DNA of 64,000 nt, taken from contig NC_134848.1 of the NCBI RefSeq assembly GCF_965363235.1, positions 66,902,681-66,966,680 of the forward strand, in the 5' to 3' direction. Below the pieces are notes generated by a model. That model made no database searches. It had not been told where the DNA came from and saw nothing but the letters and a program-made list of their open reading frames with translations. This document shows, one piece after another, positions 10,660-23,058 of the stretch. The stretch's first letter is position 1. Each line of letters begins with the position of its first letter. Source of the DNA: Mytilus galloprovincialis (Eukaryota; Mollusca; Bivalvia; Mytilida; Mytilidae). A program made the position numbers and the translations under genes.

Positions 10660-12866
10660 ATCGTGTATGTTAATTGATAAACACTACGCTAGATATTGTG
10701 TTTTATAATTAAGAAGACATGAAAAGGAGATGAGAAATGTAAAAAGTCGAATTTTGAGAGCAAAATTAATATTTAAGGAAGGAAAAAACAATCCTTTAAT
10801 TACTTTTAGAATTGCAGATATCATTTTAGCATGCTTGGAACTAATAATATCATGTATTTGTATTTAAATTTCACCAAAATGTGGTTGTGTTAATACGCAA
10901 AACTGGTTGTCTTAACTGAAATTAATATAAGTTTTGCTTTTCCCTGACTATGGAAATCAATCAAAGAGTTTCATTACTCACAAGAGAATTACTGTGCATA
11001 TTACATGTATTACATAATTGAGAGAAAAGCTCTCTTTAAAGTGCATTACTATAGCATGTATAAATAACAGAAAGAAAACTGTCAATATTTATAATTAAAT
11101 CAGGTGCCACAAACCAACAATATATATTAATCTGTGCCTTCAAGGTTGTTTTTGATTGATGAAATAACATTGTCAGTACGTTGTGCATATCAATGATTAT
11201 ATTTATTTGTTATTTAGAAAGATATTAAAAGTTTTTACTTTACAGATTAAAATATTGAATAAAACAATACTTTTGAAATATCAAAATCAATTTTTAAAAT
11301 TTGTTTTTCCCTAGCGTCACTAGTGGGTCGTTTGTAGACAAAACGCGTTTCGGCGGAGACAATTTATAGTGTTTTTTCTTAAATGATGTTATATAAGTTT
11401 GACTTTGTATAAGCGACTTTGTACATGTTTGGTAATATGTGCAATTTACGAATGCTTTGTATCAATTAAATTGGCTCCAAAATTAACAGTTTTTAAAAAA
11501 CAGCACAAAAAGCTTTCTCACCATAAAGAATGGTATATGTAGATCTCATTTTGCTACTGCAATTTTTCTCTTAATGTAATACATGCAAAAAGGGGTACAA
11601 ACTGTCATTGTATTTTCAATTTTAGCTTTACTGACCATATTTCAAATCCAGTCATTGTGATAAGTTGTTTCCTTTTATTGTCGTGCATATCAAGACAAAA
11701 AACAAAATTAAAACGCGTAATAGTCAAAATTGAAAATACAGGCCATCAAAATATATAAGCAGTCGACTGCTTAATTTGATTCTAATCAAAATTTATTCAT
11801 CTCGACATCTTGGCTTCCATGAAACTCAAGCCCTTGGAAACGGGTATCATATGTCAAACTAGGGTGGTTATCAAGTAAAGTTAAGGAAAGTATGTGCATG
11901 TATGTATGCGCAGACGGGTGCGAATGCAGGGAAAACATTCTAAACAGTTTATTTTTTTAACTTTTGGAAGTAAAACATTAATTGTTTTTGACGTGTAAGT
12001 GTCCAGCCCAGTAATCTGATCTTATTTATTAACATAACGACAATGGAAACATTTGGAGATATAGAATGAAGCACACCAGCTATAACATACTGACCCAAAT
12101 TTCTTAGACTGGAAAGTCTGTAGGTTGGTTCCTATTTATTATATTTTTTTAAATGACAGAAACCTGTGAAAATTAATTTGAAAATTTGACCACTATGCCT
12201 TTTATGCACTCCAGTATAATATATTATATATATAAAAAAAAACGTGCAACAACATTTACAATAACAAATGTCAATGCATTCCAGAAGAAATAATAAAATT
12301 AATAATATCATTTGTTTGTTTTATAAAAACGTGGTCGTTTTGATTAAGTACAAAATGTTGTTATAATTGAAATTAATTACCTTTCAAAAACTTTAGAAAT
12401 CAATCAGGATATGTTACTCTTCACAAGAGAATGACTGTTCACATTACATAATCAAGAGAAAACATTTACAAAAGTGCATGCTATGCATATTGGAAAGTAA
12501 CCATCAACGACAACATGTATAATTAACTGTGGTAATTGTTAGTTTATAGTGTTGTTCTCTTTTTATTGTCGTTTAAATGTCAAACAAGAAAATAAAACCG
12601 CAAACATCATGTTTATAGTTAAATTCGTCTTTTACATTTATAAACGGTCGACAGATTATTTTGGTTAAAATTGAAAAAATAGGTTAATCGTAAAAGTTGG
12701 AGCATGTTTGCTCAGATATATTGTCTTTGTCTTGAATAGTCATCTGAAAATCACACAAATGTATACTACTCATTTGTTCTTTTGAAGGCTGATTCATCAG
12801 GCGAATGTATTTTATCACTTATTATAATACCATTGTGTATAACTTCAGTTTTGATTGACCAAAAAG
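10660..12866. other. Gene-free AT-rich stretch
   Basis: No exon was found. It contains a fossil hammerhead (11314-11357). Segments at about 10945-11035 and 12395-12460 resemble each other and the start of the triplicated unit (CATTA..TCACAAGAGAA..ACTGT..ATTACAT), so the tandem array at 12867 may once have extended further left. Confidence 0.4.
11314..11357 (+). repeat. Fossil hammerhead-ribozyme motif, first family
   Basis: GCGTCACTAGTGGGTCGTTT followed by GTAGACAAAACGCGTTTC aligns with the first-family ribozyme in plus orientation, opposite to the other copies. The conserved core has several departures and it should be inactive. Confidence 0.5.
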
Positions 12867-15800
12867 TTTCATTAGAGGAGATGTGTTTACACTTGAACAG
12901 ACAACGACTGTGCGTTGAGCTTTATTGTACATATAACACATTAAAATTTGCCATTGATAGTTGCAACATATAAATGATATAAGTTTACAGAAATTTGTCA
13001 AATGTAGAAAATAAAATATTTGCAAGCTACACATGATATTAGTTTACAGATATTCGAAAATTATATGAAAATGGATATTTTCAACATATAATTGATATAT
13101 GAAACGAAAACAAACAAGCATGAAGTTTTATTTCAAAACGTAAATTCTAACGCATTGGTCAAAATTAAACCGAAAAAGCAGTTGCAATAAAACCAGGGGA
13201 AAAACAATGGCACTCAAAATTATACATAACACAGATTACAAAAACACAAAACACAGCATTCAAATCACAAAACACAGTATGTAAAACTAAATACTAAGCA
13301 ACACGAATCCCGCTGAAAACTCGATTTGATCTAAAGTGGCCAGGAAGGACAAACAGATCATACGCCCAATAAGGCACCCATTATGTTACTAATGCCACTA
13401 AAACAGTGAAAAGTCTTTATCAGGAAATCACATTCGATGTACAAAGAACGGGACCAAAGTAAAACACACTGTCAGAATATCCTCGTCATCTGTGAAGAAT
13501 ATGTCTCATTCACGAACAACCGTTTTGTAATGGCCTCTGTAGAATTCCGAAGGGAGTATTTTAACTTTATTATTTTCAACGCACAAGACGATACATTAAA
13601 AAAAAAGTTATAGCTAAATTATATCTTAATTCCGGTTATGCATTAATGAGTGTATGCATGGTATACATGGTATATGTCAACTTTTTAAAGACAGAATCTT
13701 TACATAAAAAGAAAAGTATTCATAGTCTGATTTATTCTCTATTGAAGGTTATATTTATGATTTCTTTTACATTATATTCGTTCCAGCTGTTTATAGTATG
13801 TCACTTTCTGATACTGCCGGTGTACGGAAAAATCATCAAAGGAGTCAAAATAAAGCCTTGCTGACAAAAACAAGCTAACGTTATTCTGTCATCGTAGTGT
13901 CCTTGAATTGTTGACATGACCAAGGCAAATTATTATTATGTGAAAGCGTAGACACAAAACTGTACTAAGTATCCTATTTTGATTAGATTTTAGCAAATGC
14001 TATAAGGAAAACAAGATCGTTTTATATTATTTTCATTAGAGGGGATGTGTTTACACTTGAACAGACAACGACTGTGCGTTTGAGCTTTATTGTACATATA
14101 ACACATTAAAATTTGCCATTGATAGTTATGTGGATATTTGCAACATACAAATGATAAAAGTTTACAGAAATTTGTCAAATGTAGAAAAAAATATTATTTT
14201 CAAGCTATACATGATATTAGTTTACAGATATTCGAAAATTATATGAAAATGGATATTTTCAACATATAATTGATATATGAAACGAAAACAAACAAGCATG
14301 AACTTATATTTCAAAACGTATATTCCAACACATTGGTCAAAATTAAACCGAAAAGGCCGTTGCAATAAAATCAGGGGAAAAACAATGGCACTCAAAATAC
14401 ATAACACAGATTACAAAAGCACAAAATACAGCGGTATACTACTGTTGAATTTATATATACAGCATTCAAATCACAAAACACAGTATGTAAAACTAAATAC
14501 TTAGCAACACGAATCCCGCTAAAAACTCGATTTGATCTAAAGTGGTCAGGAAGGACAAACAGATCATACGCCCAATTAGGCACCCATCATGTTACTCATG
14601 CCACTAAAACAGTGAAAAGTCTTTATCAGGAAATCACATTCGATGTACAGAGAACGGGATTAAAGTAAAAAACAATGTCAGAATATCCTCGTCATCTGTG
14701 AAGAAAATGTCTCATTCACGAACAACCGTTTTGTAATGGCCTCTGTAGAATTCCGAAGGGAGTATTTTAACTTCATTATTTTTAACGCACAAGACGATAC
14801 ATTAAAAAAAAAGTTATAGCTAAATTATATCTAAAATTCTGGATAAGTATTAATGAGTGTATGCATGGTATATGTCAACTTTTTAAAGACAGAATTTTTT
14901 ATTTCCTGCTATACATAAAAAGAAAAGTATTAATAGTCTGATTTATTCTCTATTGAAGGTTTTATTTATGATTTTTTTTACATTATATTCGTTCCAGCTG
15001 TTTATAGTATGTCACTTTCTGATACTGCCGGTGAACGGAAAAATCATCAAAGGAGTCAAAATAAAGCCTTGCTGACAATAACAAGCTAACGTTATTCTGT
15101 CATCGTAGTGTCCTTGAATTGTTGACATGACCAAGGCAAATTATTATTATGTGAAAGCGTAGACACAAAACTGTACTACATGTAAGTAACCTATTTTGAT
15201 TAGATTTTAGCAAATGTTATAAGGAAAACAAGATCGTTTTATATTACTTTCATTAGAGGAGATGTGTTTACACTTGAACAGACAAAACGTATATTCCAAC
15301 TCATTGGTCCAAATCAAACCGAAAAGGCCGTTGCAATAAAACCAGGGGAAAAACAATGGCACTCAAAATACATAACACAGATTACAAAAACACAAAACAC
15401 AGCATTCAAATCACAAAACACAGTATATGTAAAACTAAATACACGAATCCCACCAATTCGATTTGATCTCAAGTGGTCAGGAAGGACAAACAGATCATAC
15501 GCCCAATAAGGCACCCATCATGTTACTCATGCCACTAAAACAGTGAAAAGTTTTAATCGGGAAATCACATTCGATGTACAGAGAACGGGACCAAAGTAAA
15601 ACACAATGTCCGAATATATCCTCATCTGTGAAGAAAAACTATCATTCACGAACAACCGTTTCGTAATGGACTCTGTAAATTCCGAAGGTAGTATTTTAAC
15701 TTAGTTATTTTTAACGCACAAGACGATACATTCAAAATAAAGTTATAGCTAAATTTAATCTACAATTCTCGTTATTTATTAATGAGTGTATGCATGGTAT

Positions 15801-16190
15801 ATGTCAACTTCTTAAAGCAGGATTTTTTATGTCCTGCTATACATAAAAAGAAAAGTATTCATAATCTGATTTATTCTCTATTGAAGGTTAAAATTAAGAT
15901 TTCTTTTACATTATATTCGTTCCAGCTGTTTATATTATGTCACTTTCTGATACGTCCGGTGTACGGAAATTGAATTGCCTAAGACGCATCACGGAGTCAA
16001 AATAAAGCATTGCTGACAAAAACAAGCTAACGTTATTCTGTCATCGTGGTGTCCTTGAATTGTTGACATAACCAAGGCAAATTATTATGTTAAAGCGTAT
16101 ATACAAAACTGTACTTAGTAACTTATTTTTGATTCGATTTTAGCAAATGTTATAAGTAAAACAAGATCGTTTTATTTTATTTTCTATTTT
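12867..16190. repeat. Tandem triplication of a ~1.0-1.2 kb unit
   Basis: Three units begin TTTCATTAGAGGRGATGTGT at 12868, 14032 and 15248 and each ends near AACAAGATCGTTTTAT. Shared landmarks recur in order: ACTCAAAAT..ACATAACACAGATTAC, AGCAACACGAATCCCGCT (units 1 and 2), GATGTACA.AGAACGGGA, TTCACGAACAACCGTTT, GAGTGTATGCATGGTATA and CTAACGTTATTCTGTCATCG. Unit 3 lacks roughly 200 bp near its start. Each unit contains a minus-strand PLE 3' tail remnant (AGCAACACGAA...GGCACCCAT). The short open frames inside are not conserved as protein, so I see no gene. Confidence 0.88.
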
Positions 16191-16199
16191 TTTTTAAGT

Positions 16200-17640
16200 T
16201 CAAATTATAAAAATGCATGTTCCCTAGTAATAACGCTTAATTCTGATCACTGCTTTTGAAATAACAAAACAGAAAATACTTAATATGTCAAATATTTGCT
16301 TAATTGATTTAGAAAATAAGTGTATTTTATGTAAATAAACTTATGACTATCCTAAGACCATCATAAGACAAATATCGTGTAGTCCCAACTTTTTTACCTA
16401 CTTTATAGGATGTCCCAAGTTAGGACCACTTTGTGAAACCTGCTGGACTTGGATATGTCGTAGGACCATCCTAAGACATGTCTTAGTCTTAAGACAGCTT
16501 CGTGAAACTGGCCTCTGGTGATAAAAGTACAAAAAAATGAATGTCATTTATAAGTAAAGGTAAAATATTGTGTAGATTGTAGTGTGTCTTTTGAAGAATT
16601 TTGATGTATTTTATTTACTGTAGAATGTTATAAATCTTTTATACGGAAACTATGTATGTGTTAATAAGATGAATGTAGAACTTATATATGCAAAAAATAT
16701 AAAATAGATTTGTTTTTAATAATAGAGTCCACCGTTTATCCCTGGACGATGGATACTTGTAAACATAGGGCCCCTTGTGTATACTTCCCTGGGTTATACA
16801 AGGTAAATTATATTCAAGTGATTTTCATTAAATGTATTTCAAGTCTTAAAAAAATATCAGTTTAAATATTATCTTTAGTAATAAAGAACTAACCACTTTA
16901 TGGAAAAACTACTCTGGGATTGAAATAAATCATGGATTGATTGGTAATATAAAATGATAATATACTGAAAACAATATGTCGACGTCTACCTTCAAACTCA
17001 TAGATTTATTGAATACTGTAACTTACAAATAGATTATCAAACATGGTAAGCAACATATAACAGAACAAAATACCATGGACAAAATAAAACATCCCAAGGT
17101 TGACTTGGACATAGAAATATGGTTTCTTTTGTTTTTCTTTCGACCTGAATTAAAATGCTAGGAAAGCACGTTTTTATATTTCCTGCTTTGTCGCATTCTT
17201 TTGTCAAAGCGTAATGCAAGTGAGAATTTAAATTGTTCAAGCTAAAATTTAGTAGACTTATTTATCGCATGTTGATCTAACTGCGGGTTAATCTCATCTG
17301 AAAAAAAAAAATCTATTTAGATTTTCACAATGTTCTAAACCAACTGATAAAATGACAAGGTTATTGGATATAATTATAAAACAGCCCGCTGCGCCAGATA
17401 AAGTATGTGTAAACAGTGATGATATCAAGGTATAGCTGATGGATCCTTTAGACTTTCTAAATGTATTATGAATTATGAAGATCTGCATTCAACTTTAAAT
17501 CACTTTTGCATATTAACTTGCCACACAGATGCATTTCACTAAGTATCAGGAGAGAGTTGAATAATTCTAAATAAAACGCCGCTAACATTGTGCAAAGTAC
17601 ATCTAAACATCATCGACCATTAGTGATTCATTCATTACTA
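16200..17640. other. Gene-free stretch with one small palindromic repeat
   Basis: At 16380-16515 there is a degenerate repeat with 'TCCTAAGACAT' and 'TTCGTGAAACTGGCC' phrases known to me from mollusc dispersed elements. Its centre, CTAAGACATGTCTTAG (16471-16486), is a perfect 16-bp palindrome. Nothing else could be assigned. Confidence 0.4.
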
Positions 17641-17649
17641 TTTACCTAG

Positions 17650-17905
17650 TGTGTGACAACATGAGAAAAACGACGAGTGCCACATGTGGATAGGATATGC
17701 TTGCCATTCCGGGGCACGTGGGATCACCCCTAGTTTTTAATGGGACTCGTGTTGCTTAGTCTTAGTTTCCTATGTTGTGTCTTGTGTACTTTTATTTGTC
17801 TGTTTGTGGGTTTTTTTAACCATGGTGTTGTCAGTTTATTTTCGATCTATAAGTTTGACTGTCCCTATGGTATATTTCGCCCTCATTTGTCGTTACGTTA
17901 TTATG
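17650..17905 (+). mobile_element. Penelope-like retroelement 3' tail
   Basis: The typical 3' tail is present: CGAGTGCCACATGTGG, GGGATCACCCCTAGTTTTTA, CTCGTGTTGCTTAGTCTTAG, GTTGTCAGTTTATTTTCGAT and GACTGTCCCTATGGTATATT. Only the untranslated 3' end and a trace of the coding end remain. It matches in complement the tails at 20108, 45500 and 47130. Broken copy. Confidence 0.72.
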
Positions 17906-19525
17906 ATTTGTTCAATAAAAGGATTACCTTTATGTAAACGTATTGCAGAATATAAAATGTAAATGGCTGGTTGTCTCAGTTTAAAATGTCTTATTGGTGT
18001 GTCGTTTTTCGGCTTGTGATTTTCACCCGTGGTGATTTTTCCTCATGGCATTGATTGTGTAACAAGTTGGATTTGTAATCATTGCAATGGGAATTTAAGT
18101 CTACACTTTATTGACATGTTGTTGCGTGTTTCGTTTATCTTATATATCTAGTTCAGGAAATAATTATGCGAAAACAAACATAAATTCGGACTGATCATTA
18201 ATTGGAGACTTTAAAGAAGAGATTAACGTTTAAGGATAGCAAAACCTATCAATATTTTCAACAAGTATAAATATATACAAATCTGTAGCTGCAGTAATGT
18301 TCTTTACATTGATAGGACCATATATAAGCTAATAAGAATGACAGAAACCAGACAAAATGTAAATAACTTGTATTTACGTCTGAGAAAATCAGATAGATAT
18401 AAATTATTCGATAGTTAATGACATACATCAATCTTAATTATTATATACGAACATTAGGACACACATTTAATTTTGGTTGCAGCATAAATATATGTAAAAA
18501 TATCAATTATAATTCAAACGACTACTTTCTATATCTTTGTTATATTGTCATCGAACCTATTTCATAGAACAAATGCCAAGACGAGATGTATGATAACTTG
18601 ACTTTGAATTGCTGTATAACCAGGAAGTTAAACTACACAACGCCTCTCATACTTATGATTGCTATGTGCTGTTTGTAACACGTAACTAGCATTTTAATTG
18701 AAAATGGATTGATGTAATAAAATCACTATATACAGTAATGTGAAATTGAAAGAGATAAGTGCATTAACAGTGCAGAACTGTGTGACTTTACTGTATATGC
18801 ACAAATTATGTGATGTTTATATTATTGAGCGGTTTAAAGAATGAACTGAGATAAGAAATTAATTACGTCAATTTCAGGTAATGTTGCATACAGGTACAGA
18901 CTTATTTGCATCTTGTCTGAAAGATAATAACATTTAGTTCTGTTACAATATTAGATATATTAAATAACTGCAAAATGACACAGTATTTAGTTATCAGTGA
19001 GCTAATTATATTTGTAACAAAACTGCATGTTGCACCACATAAAGTGGCCGTCAACAGTAATGCCATCAAGTTATAATTGATTGATTTTAAATTGAACTCT
19101 AAATCATACTCTTATTCGGCGTCAATTGATTTTAGATGTGACTGATTCGTTTATATTATGGTAGCTCAGTTGATTTTCCTTATCTAAACTCATCGTGAAT
19201 ATATAAGATATTCATAAGCAAAAAACAATGTTTCAAAAAAAACAAAAAAAAACAGAAAGATTGGTTCGTCTGACAGTAGCATCGATACACATTCATAACT
19301 CTAAAATAAACCCCAGTAAAGGAAAACAATTGCATATATGTACAGGATGTAGTTTATGCTATTTTCTGGGTTTGGCTTAAGCAGATTCGTAGACAGTATT
19401 GTTTAATTTCTTGTAAAGGTGTAACACCACCTGCTTTCCCTATAAGTCTTTATTTAATTTGCACTTTTCATTAAACTTTGCAGAAGTCATCACTGTTTTA
19501 AATAAGGAAATACTTGAATACATGA
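17906..19525. other. Gene-free AT-rich stretch
   Basis: No supported feature on either strand. Confidence 0.35.
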
Positions 19526-19714
19526 ATGAAGTTTGATCTGATTCCTTTCACGGGTTTGGCTATACTTTGTTTAACCTTTTTGATTACAGCTCTTCACCTT
19601 TTATTTAAGCTTTGTATTTCAAATATTTTGGCCACGAGCATCACTGAAGAGACATGTACTGTCGAAATGTGCATCTGGTGCAAGAATATTGGTTTTGTTT
19701 ATGTTATTATTTAT
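19526..19714 (+). repeat. Dispersed repeat carrying an intact-looking hammerhead ribozyme
   Basis: Host repeat of the ribozyme at 19638. It starts near TTTCACGGGTTTGGCTATAC and runs into the repeat at 19715. The open frame across it (67 codons) has no domain and is best seen as a by-product of the repeat. Confidence 0.6.
19638..19681 (+). ncRNA. Type-I hammerhead ribozyme motif (second family, AUC cleavage site)
   Basis: All parts fit the hammerhead consensus. Stem I is GCATCA (19638-19643) with TGGTGC (19676-19681), six pairs including one G-U. The core CTGAAGA (19644-19650) differs from CUGAUGA only at the seventh nucleotide, which is free to vary. Stem II is GACA/TGTC with a five-base loop (19651-19663), then GAA (19664-19666). 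Stem III is ATGT/GCAT with no loop (19667-19674), and C at 19675 completes the AUC triplet. A stem III this short is typical of PLE and retrozyme hammerheads, which usually work as dimers. Activity is predicted, not shown. Confidence 0.8.
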
Positions 19715-20005
19715 CCTGTCCAGTACTAGAGAAACAAATGTGCATATAGCTTCTTTGTATATAAGGAAATAACCATCACTTGAAATTAATCAATCCAAGT
19801 TCCACTTCTTTTAACCTATGTAACAGCTGCAGTAACCATGTAACTACAACTAAAAAATAATCGGTCTTAAACAACACAAGATATATGCTTATGACCATAT
19901 GTCCTGCAATGGATAATTTATCTACAGCTGTCAAGTTCAGGGGAAGTTTTTTCGAAATATTGTCTTATGCAACCGGATGTGCCGTACAATTATTAAGTGG
20001 TATAA
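19715..20005 (+). repeat. Dispersed repeat (copy 1 of 2)
   Basis: Matches 59883-60216 in the same orientation: TATCCTGTCCAGTACTA, GAAATAACCATCA, AACCATGTAAC, GTCAA.TTCA.GGGAA and GCAACCGGATGTG. No coding potential. It follows the hammerhead repeat directly, so the two may be parts of one element. Confidence 0.8.
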
Positions 20006-20107
20006 CACCTATCATTTTTATTATCTAAGTCAACAATGTGTGTTGTGCTTAACTAAAGTATTAGCATGGTTAGTTACTGACAGATTCTGTATTTGTGACA
20101 GATACAA

Positions 20108-20345
20108 TATACCAAAAAAGACAGTCAAACGCGTAAGTTGAAAATAAACTAACAACGCAATGGCTAAAAAAAACCAAAAAAACAATGGTCACAAAACACA
20201 ACATAAAAACCTTAAGACTGATTAGCACGAACCCCAACACACACTGGTGGGAACGCTTGTGACTTGGAAGTGTGAGTTTATCCTGCTCTGCAGTGACAAC
20301 CGTCGTGCTGCTAATGTTAGTACAAGCCCGGTTATATGTCTGATT
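20108..20345 (-). mobile_element. Penelope-like retroelement 3' tail
   Basis: Complement of the tail at 17650: GACAGTCAAACGCGTAAGTT, AAACTAACAACGCAATGGCT, AGCACGAACCCCAACACACA and CAACCGTCGTGCTGCTAATG. Broken and diverged. Confidence 0.65.
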
Positions 20346-20436
20346 CGGGATTGAAAATCCGTAACATGGACATTACAGAGAGAGTCTATTCATAACACTA
20401 TTATTTTCCTTAAATGATGTGAACACAGATTATTTT

Positions 20437-21040
20437 GATCAAAATCTTGAGTCAGTCAGCAGTGTAAAATATCTAGGCTGTACATTTACATCCGAACTCA
20501 GATGGAATGACCACGTAAATAACTAATGCAATAAGGCAAATCGAACAATTGGTTTCATAAAAAGAAATTTGAATATAGGATCAATTACAGTGAAGGAGAA
20601 TGCCTATAAAACATTGGTACGTCCAATTGTAGAATATGCCAGTCCAGTATGTGATCCATACCTTAAGACAGAGACTGACAGACTTGAGATGGTACAAAGA
20701 ATAGGAGTTTGCTACATATCTAACAAACATCATAACCACTCCAGCGTTAACGTAATGCTACAACATCTGGAATGGACATCCCTAGAACAAAGAAAGAAAA
20801 AAGCGAGACTCACAATGATATACAAAATAGAAAACAACAAAGTGGCCATGTCAAAGGAAGTTCGTCTAATACCACAGAAACATGCATGATAAATCCTTCC
20901 AATTACCATTCGCATCCTGATATTACCGAAAACACTCATTCTTCCCAAGAACCATCCGGGATTGGAACGCTCATCCCTATAGGGTCGTATCAGCACCGTC
21001 AGTCGAGGCCTTTAAAGCCTCGATGACAAAGCTGAATTAA
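20437..21040 (+). mobile_element. Non-LTR (LINE) retrotransposon, 3' end of the reverse-transcriptase protein
   Basis: The translation shows the C-terminal part of a Jockey/I/CR1-type LINE polyprotein: SVKYLGCTFTSELRWNDHVN, KANRTIGFIKRNLNIGS, AYKTLVRPIVEYASPV, LEMVQRIGVCYISNKH, LEWTSLEQRKKKARLTMIY and, in a shifted frame, FFPRTIRDWN and SAPSVEAFKASM. A stop interrupts it at about 20524-20526 and the frame shifts near 20880, so it is a dead 5'-truncated copy. The sequence after the final TAA is G-rich (GGGGGAGGGGG). No target duplication was identified. The exact clade is uncertain. Confidence 0.85.
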
Positions 21041-21627
21041 ATTTTGGGGGAGGGGGTGGTCGAATATGTGCAACAAACCATGGCAGTATAATTAGTCCGT
21101 TGATTGTGGCCATGATCTGGCAGAAGAAGCAGATAGAAAAAAAATAAACATCACTGAATATTTTTCATACGTTTTATATTAAATTATCATCAGTTTCTAG
21201 ACATATAAAGGCTTATAAAAGCACATTTATAGTTATTTCATCTTCTGTGTCTCATACACAAATTTAATCCAAAAAAAAAAAACATTTTGAAGCCACTGTA
21301 ATGTCGAAGCTTGTAGGATCTAAAACAAAATTAAAAAATCCGCCAAACTTATCTACATGTTATCTTTATTATGCTCGTTTCACGTATCATTTTCAATTAT
21401 AAAACAAAAACATCACAAAATTAGATAAATATTTGGGCTAGCTATATGAATAATAACATTTTTTTCCCTTTAGTTATTATTTTCTTTGCTATTAATTTGC
21501 ACTGTTAACGTTCATTTTGTATAATGTACAGTTGCCAAATCTTGAGTAAACTGCTTCACTATATACAAATATAGCTGAGTTTTATGAAGAATTACAGCTG
21601 GATAAATATTCTTGAGAAGTAGTTATA
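21040..21627. other. Gene-free AT-rich stretch
   Basis: Short poly-A and poly-T runs only; no supported feature. Confidence 0.35.
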
Positions 21628-22118
21628 AAAGGTACCAGGATTATAACTTAATACGCCAGACGCGCGTTGTGTCTACATAAGACTCATCAGCGACGCTCAT
21701 ATTAAAACATTTGAAAAGCCAAATAAATGCAAACTTGAAGAGCATTGTGGAACAAAAATTCCAATAAATTGGGCCAAATACGGCTAAGGTAATCTACTCC
21801 TAAGAAACGAAAATCCTTAGTTTATCGAAAAATACAAAGTTTTGTAACAGGAAATTTATAAAAATGACCATATACTTGATATTCATGTCAACACTGAAGT
21901 GTTGACTACTGAACTGGTGATACCCTCGGGGACGAAACGTCTACAATCAGTGACATCGACCCAGTGGTGTAAAACAGTTATCAACGGTATCAGGATTATA
22001 ATTTAAGACTCATCAGTGACACTCCTATCAAAACAGTTAAAAAGCCAAAAAAGTACAAATTTGAAGAGCATTAGGGACCCAAAATTCCAAAAAGTTGTGG
22101 CAAATACGAAGGAGAATG
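21628..22118 (-). repeat. Hammerhead-bearing repeat, tandem dimer (retrozyme-like), unit ~355 bp
   Basis: Unit 1 begins GGTACCAGGATTATAA (21631) and unit 2 begins GGTATCAGGATTATAA (21986), 355 bp later. Unit 2 is truncated after about 130 bp and has lost part of its ribozyme. Both share GACTCATCAG.GAC, TTGAAGAGCATT and CAAATACG. Unit 1 ends in a hairpin-bearing region (21888-21907) and GGTGATACCCTCGGGGAC. The ribozyme is on the minus strand, so that should be the transcribed sense. No protein coding. Confidence 0.78.
21653..21696 (-). ncRNA. Hammerhead ribozyme motif, first family (core altered)
   Basis: On the minus strand: stem I GCGTCG/TGGCGT, core CTGATGA, stem II GTCT/AGAC, stem III ACGC/GCGT and cleavage triplet GUC. 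The conserved GAA after stem II reads ACA, which should abolish or strongly reduce cleavage. Confidence 0.65.
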
Positions 22119-22663
22119 ACAAGTTGAACACATCTTCTTCATATGTTTAAATAAAACAGTCATGTGGTGAACTGGGTTTTTGTTAACAATCGATTCCATT
22201 ATTTTTATATTATTTTTTTTTTATTATATCTATGAAAAATAATACTAATGCAATTTTTAAATTTGTAGTTACTACATTTATCTCTGTATCCCTGTTACAT
22301 TAAGGGATGTTTTTTAGAAACTAATCTAGTATTATAAAGTTATTCAATATTGCAAAAAGCAGCTAGACGTTATCATGATTATCATCTATTCAAAACAATA
22401 AAATAAGGACACAAAGGACGAATATTTGACAAACAAAGCAAATATCTTAACTGTTTTTCAAATTAATTGTTGTGTAATGTGTATGAACTATCATAACACG
22501 CACATGTTGATTGTTTTCCACAAACAATAATAACTAATTCATGGCTCTCAATACACAATATTTTATTGTAATATTTTATTTAAAAGGAACGTAAATATTT
22601 GTTATTCTTCTTATATCCTATTAAATAAACTCATCATAGATACCAGGACTTAATTTTGTATAT

Positions 22664-22707
22664 ACGCCAGACGCGTGTTTCGTCTACAAAACACGCATCA
22701 GTGACGC
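22664..22707 (-). ncRNA. Hammerhead ribozyme motif, first family (degenerate unit)
   Basis: Stem I GCGTCA/TGGCGT is intact. The core reads CTGATGC instead of CTGATGA, and stem II pairing is weakened. The GAA and GUC triplets are present. Probably inactive, but it marks the unit boundary. Confidence 0.65.
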
Positions 22708-23014
22708 TCGCATCCAAAAAAGTTGAAAAGGCCAAACAAAGTACAAAGTTGAAGAGCATTGAGGACCAAGATTCCTAAAAGTTTTGCCAAATACAGCTAA
22801 GGTAATCTATGCCTGAGGAAGAAAAGCCTTAGTATTTCAAAAAATTCAAAATTGTGTAAACAGTTAGTTTATAAATATAACCATATCAATGATAATTCAT
22901 GTCAGCACAAAAAGTGCTGACTACTGGGCTTGTGATACCATCGGGGAAATAAATCTCCACCAGCAGTGGTATCGAATAAACGCATCATAGATACCAGGAC
23001 TAAGTTTTGTATAT

Positions 23015-23058
23015 ACGCCAGACGCGCGTTTCGTCTACAAAAGACTCATCAGTGACGT
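23015..23058 (-). ncRNA. Type-I hammerhead ribozyme motif, first family, intact-looking
   Basis: Minus strand, in order: stem I 5' ACGTCA (23058-23053), core CTGATGA (23052-23046), stem II GTCT-TTTGT-AGAC (23045-23033), GAA (23032-23030), stem III ACGC/GCGT with no loop (23029-23022), cleavage nucleotide C (23021), stem I 3' TGGCGT (23020-23015). Every position required by the hammerhead consensus is met. Stem I here uses an A-U pair where sister copies have G-U. The predicted cut is 3' of 23021. The near-loopless stem III suggests dimeric activity. Confidence 0.85.

Noticed and set aside
19526-19729. 67-codon plus-strand frame with hydrophobic start
   Set aside because: It lies across the hammerhead repeat and is shared by repeat copies rather than by a gene.
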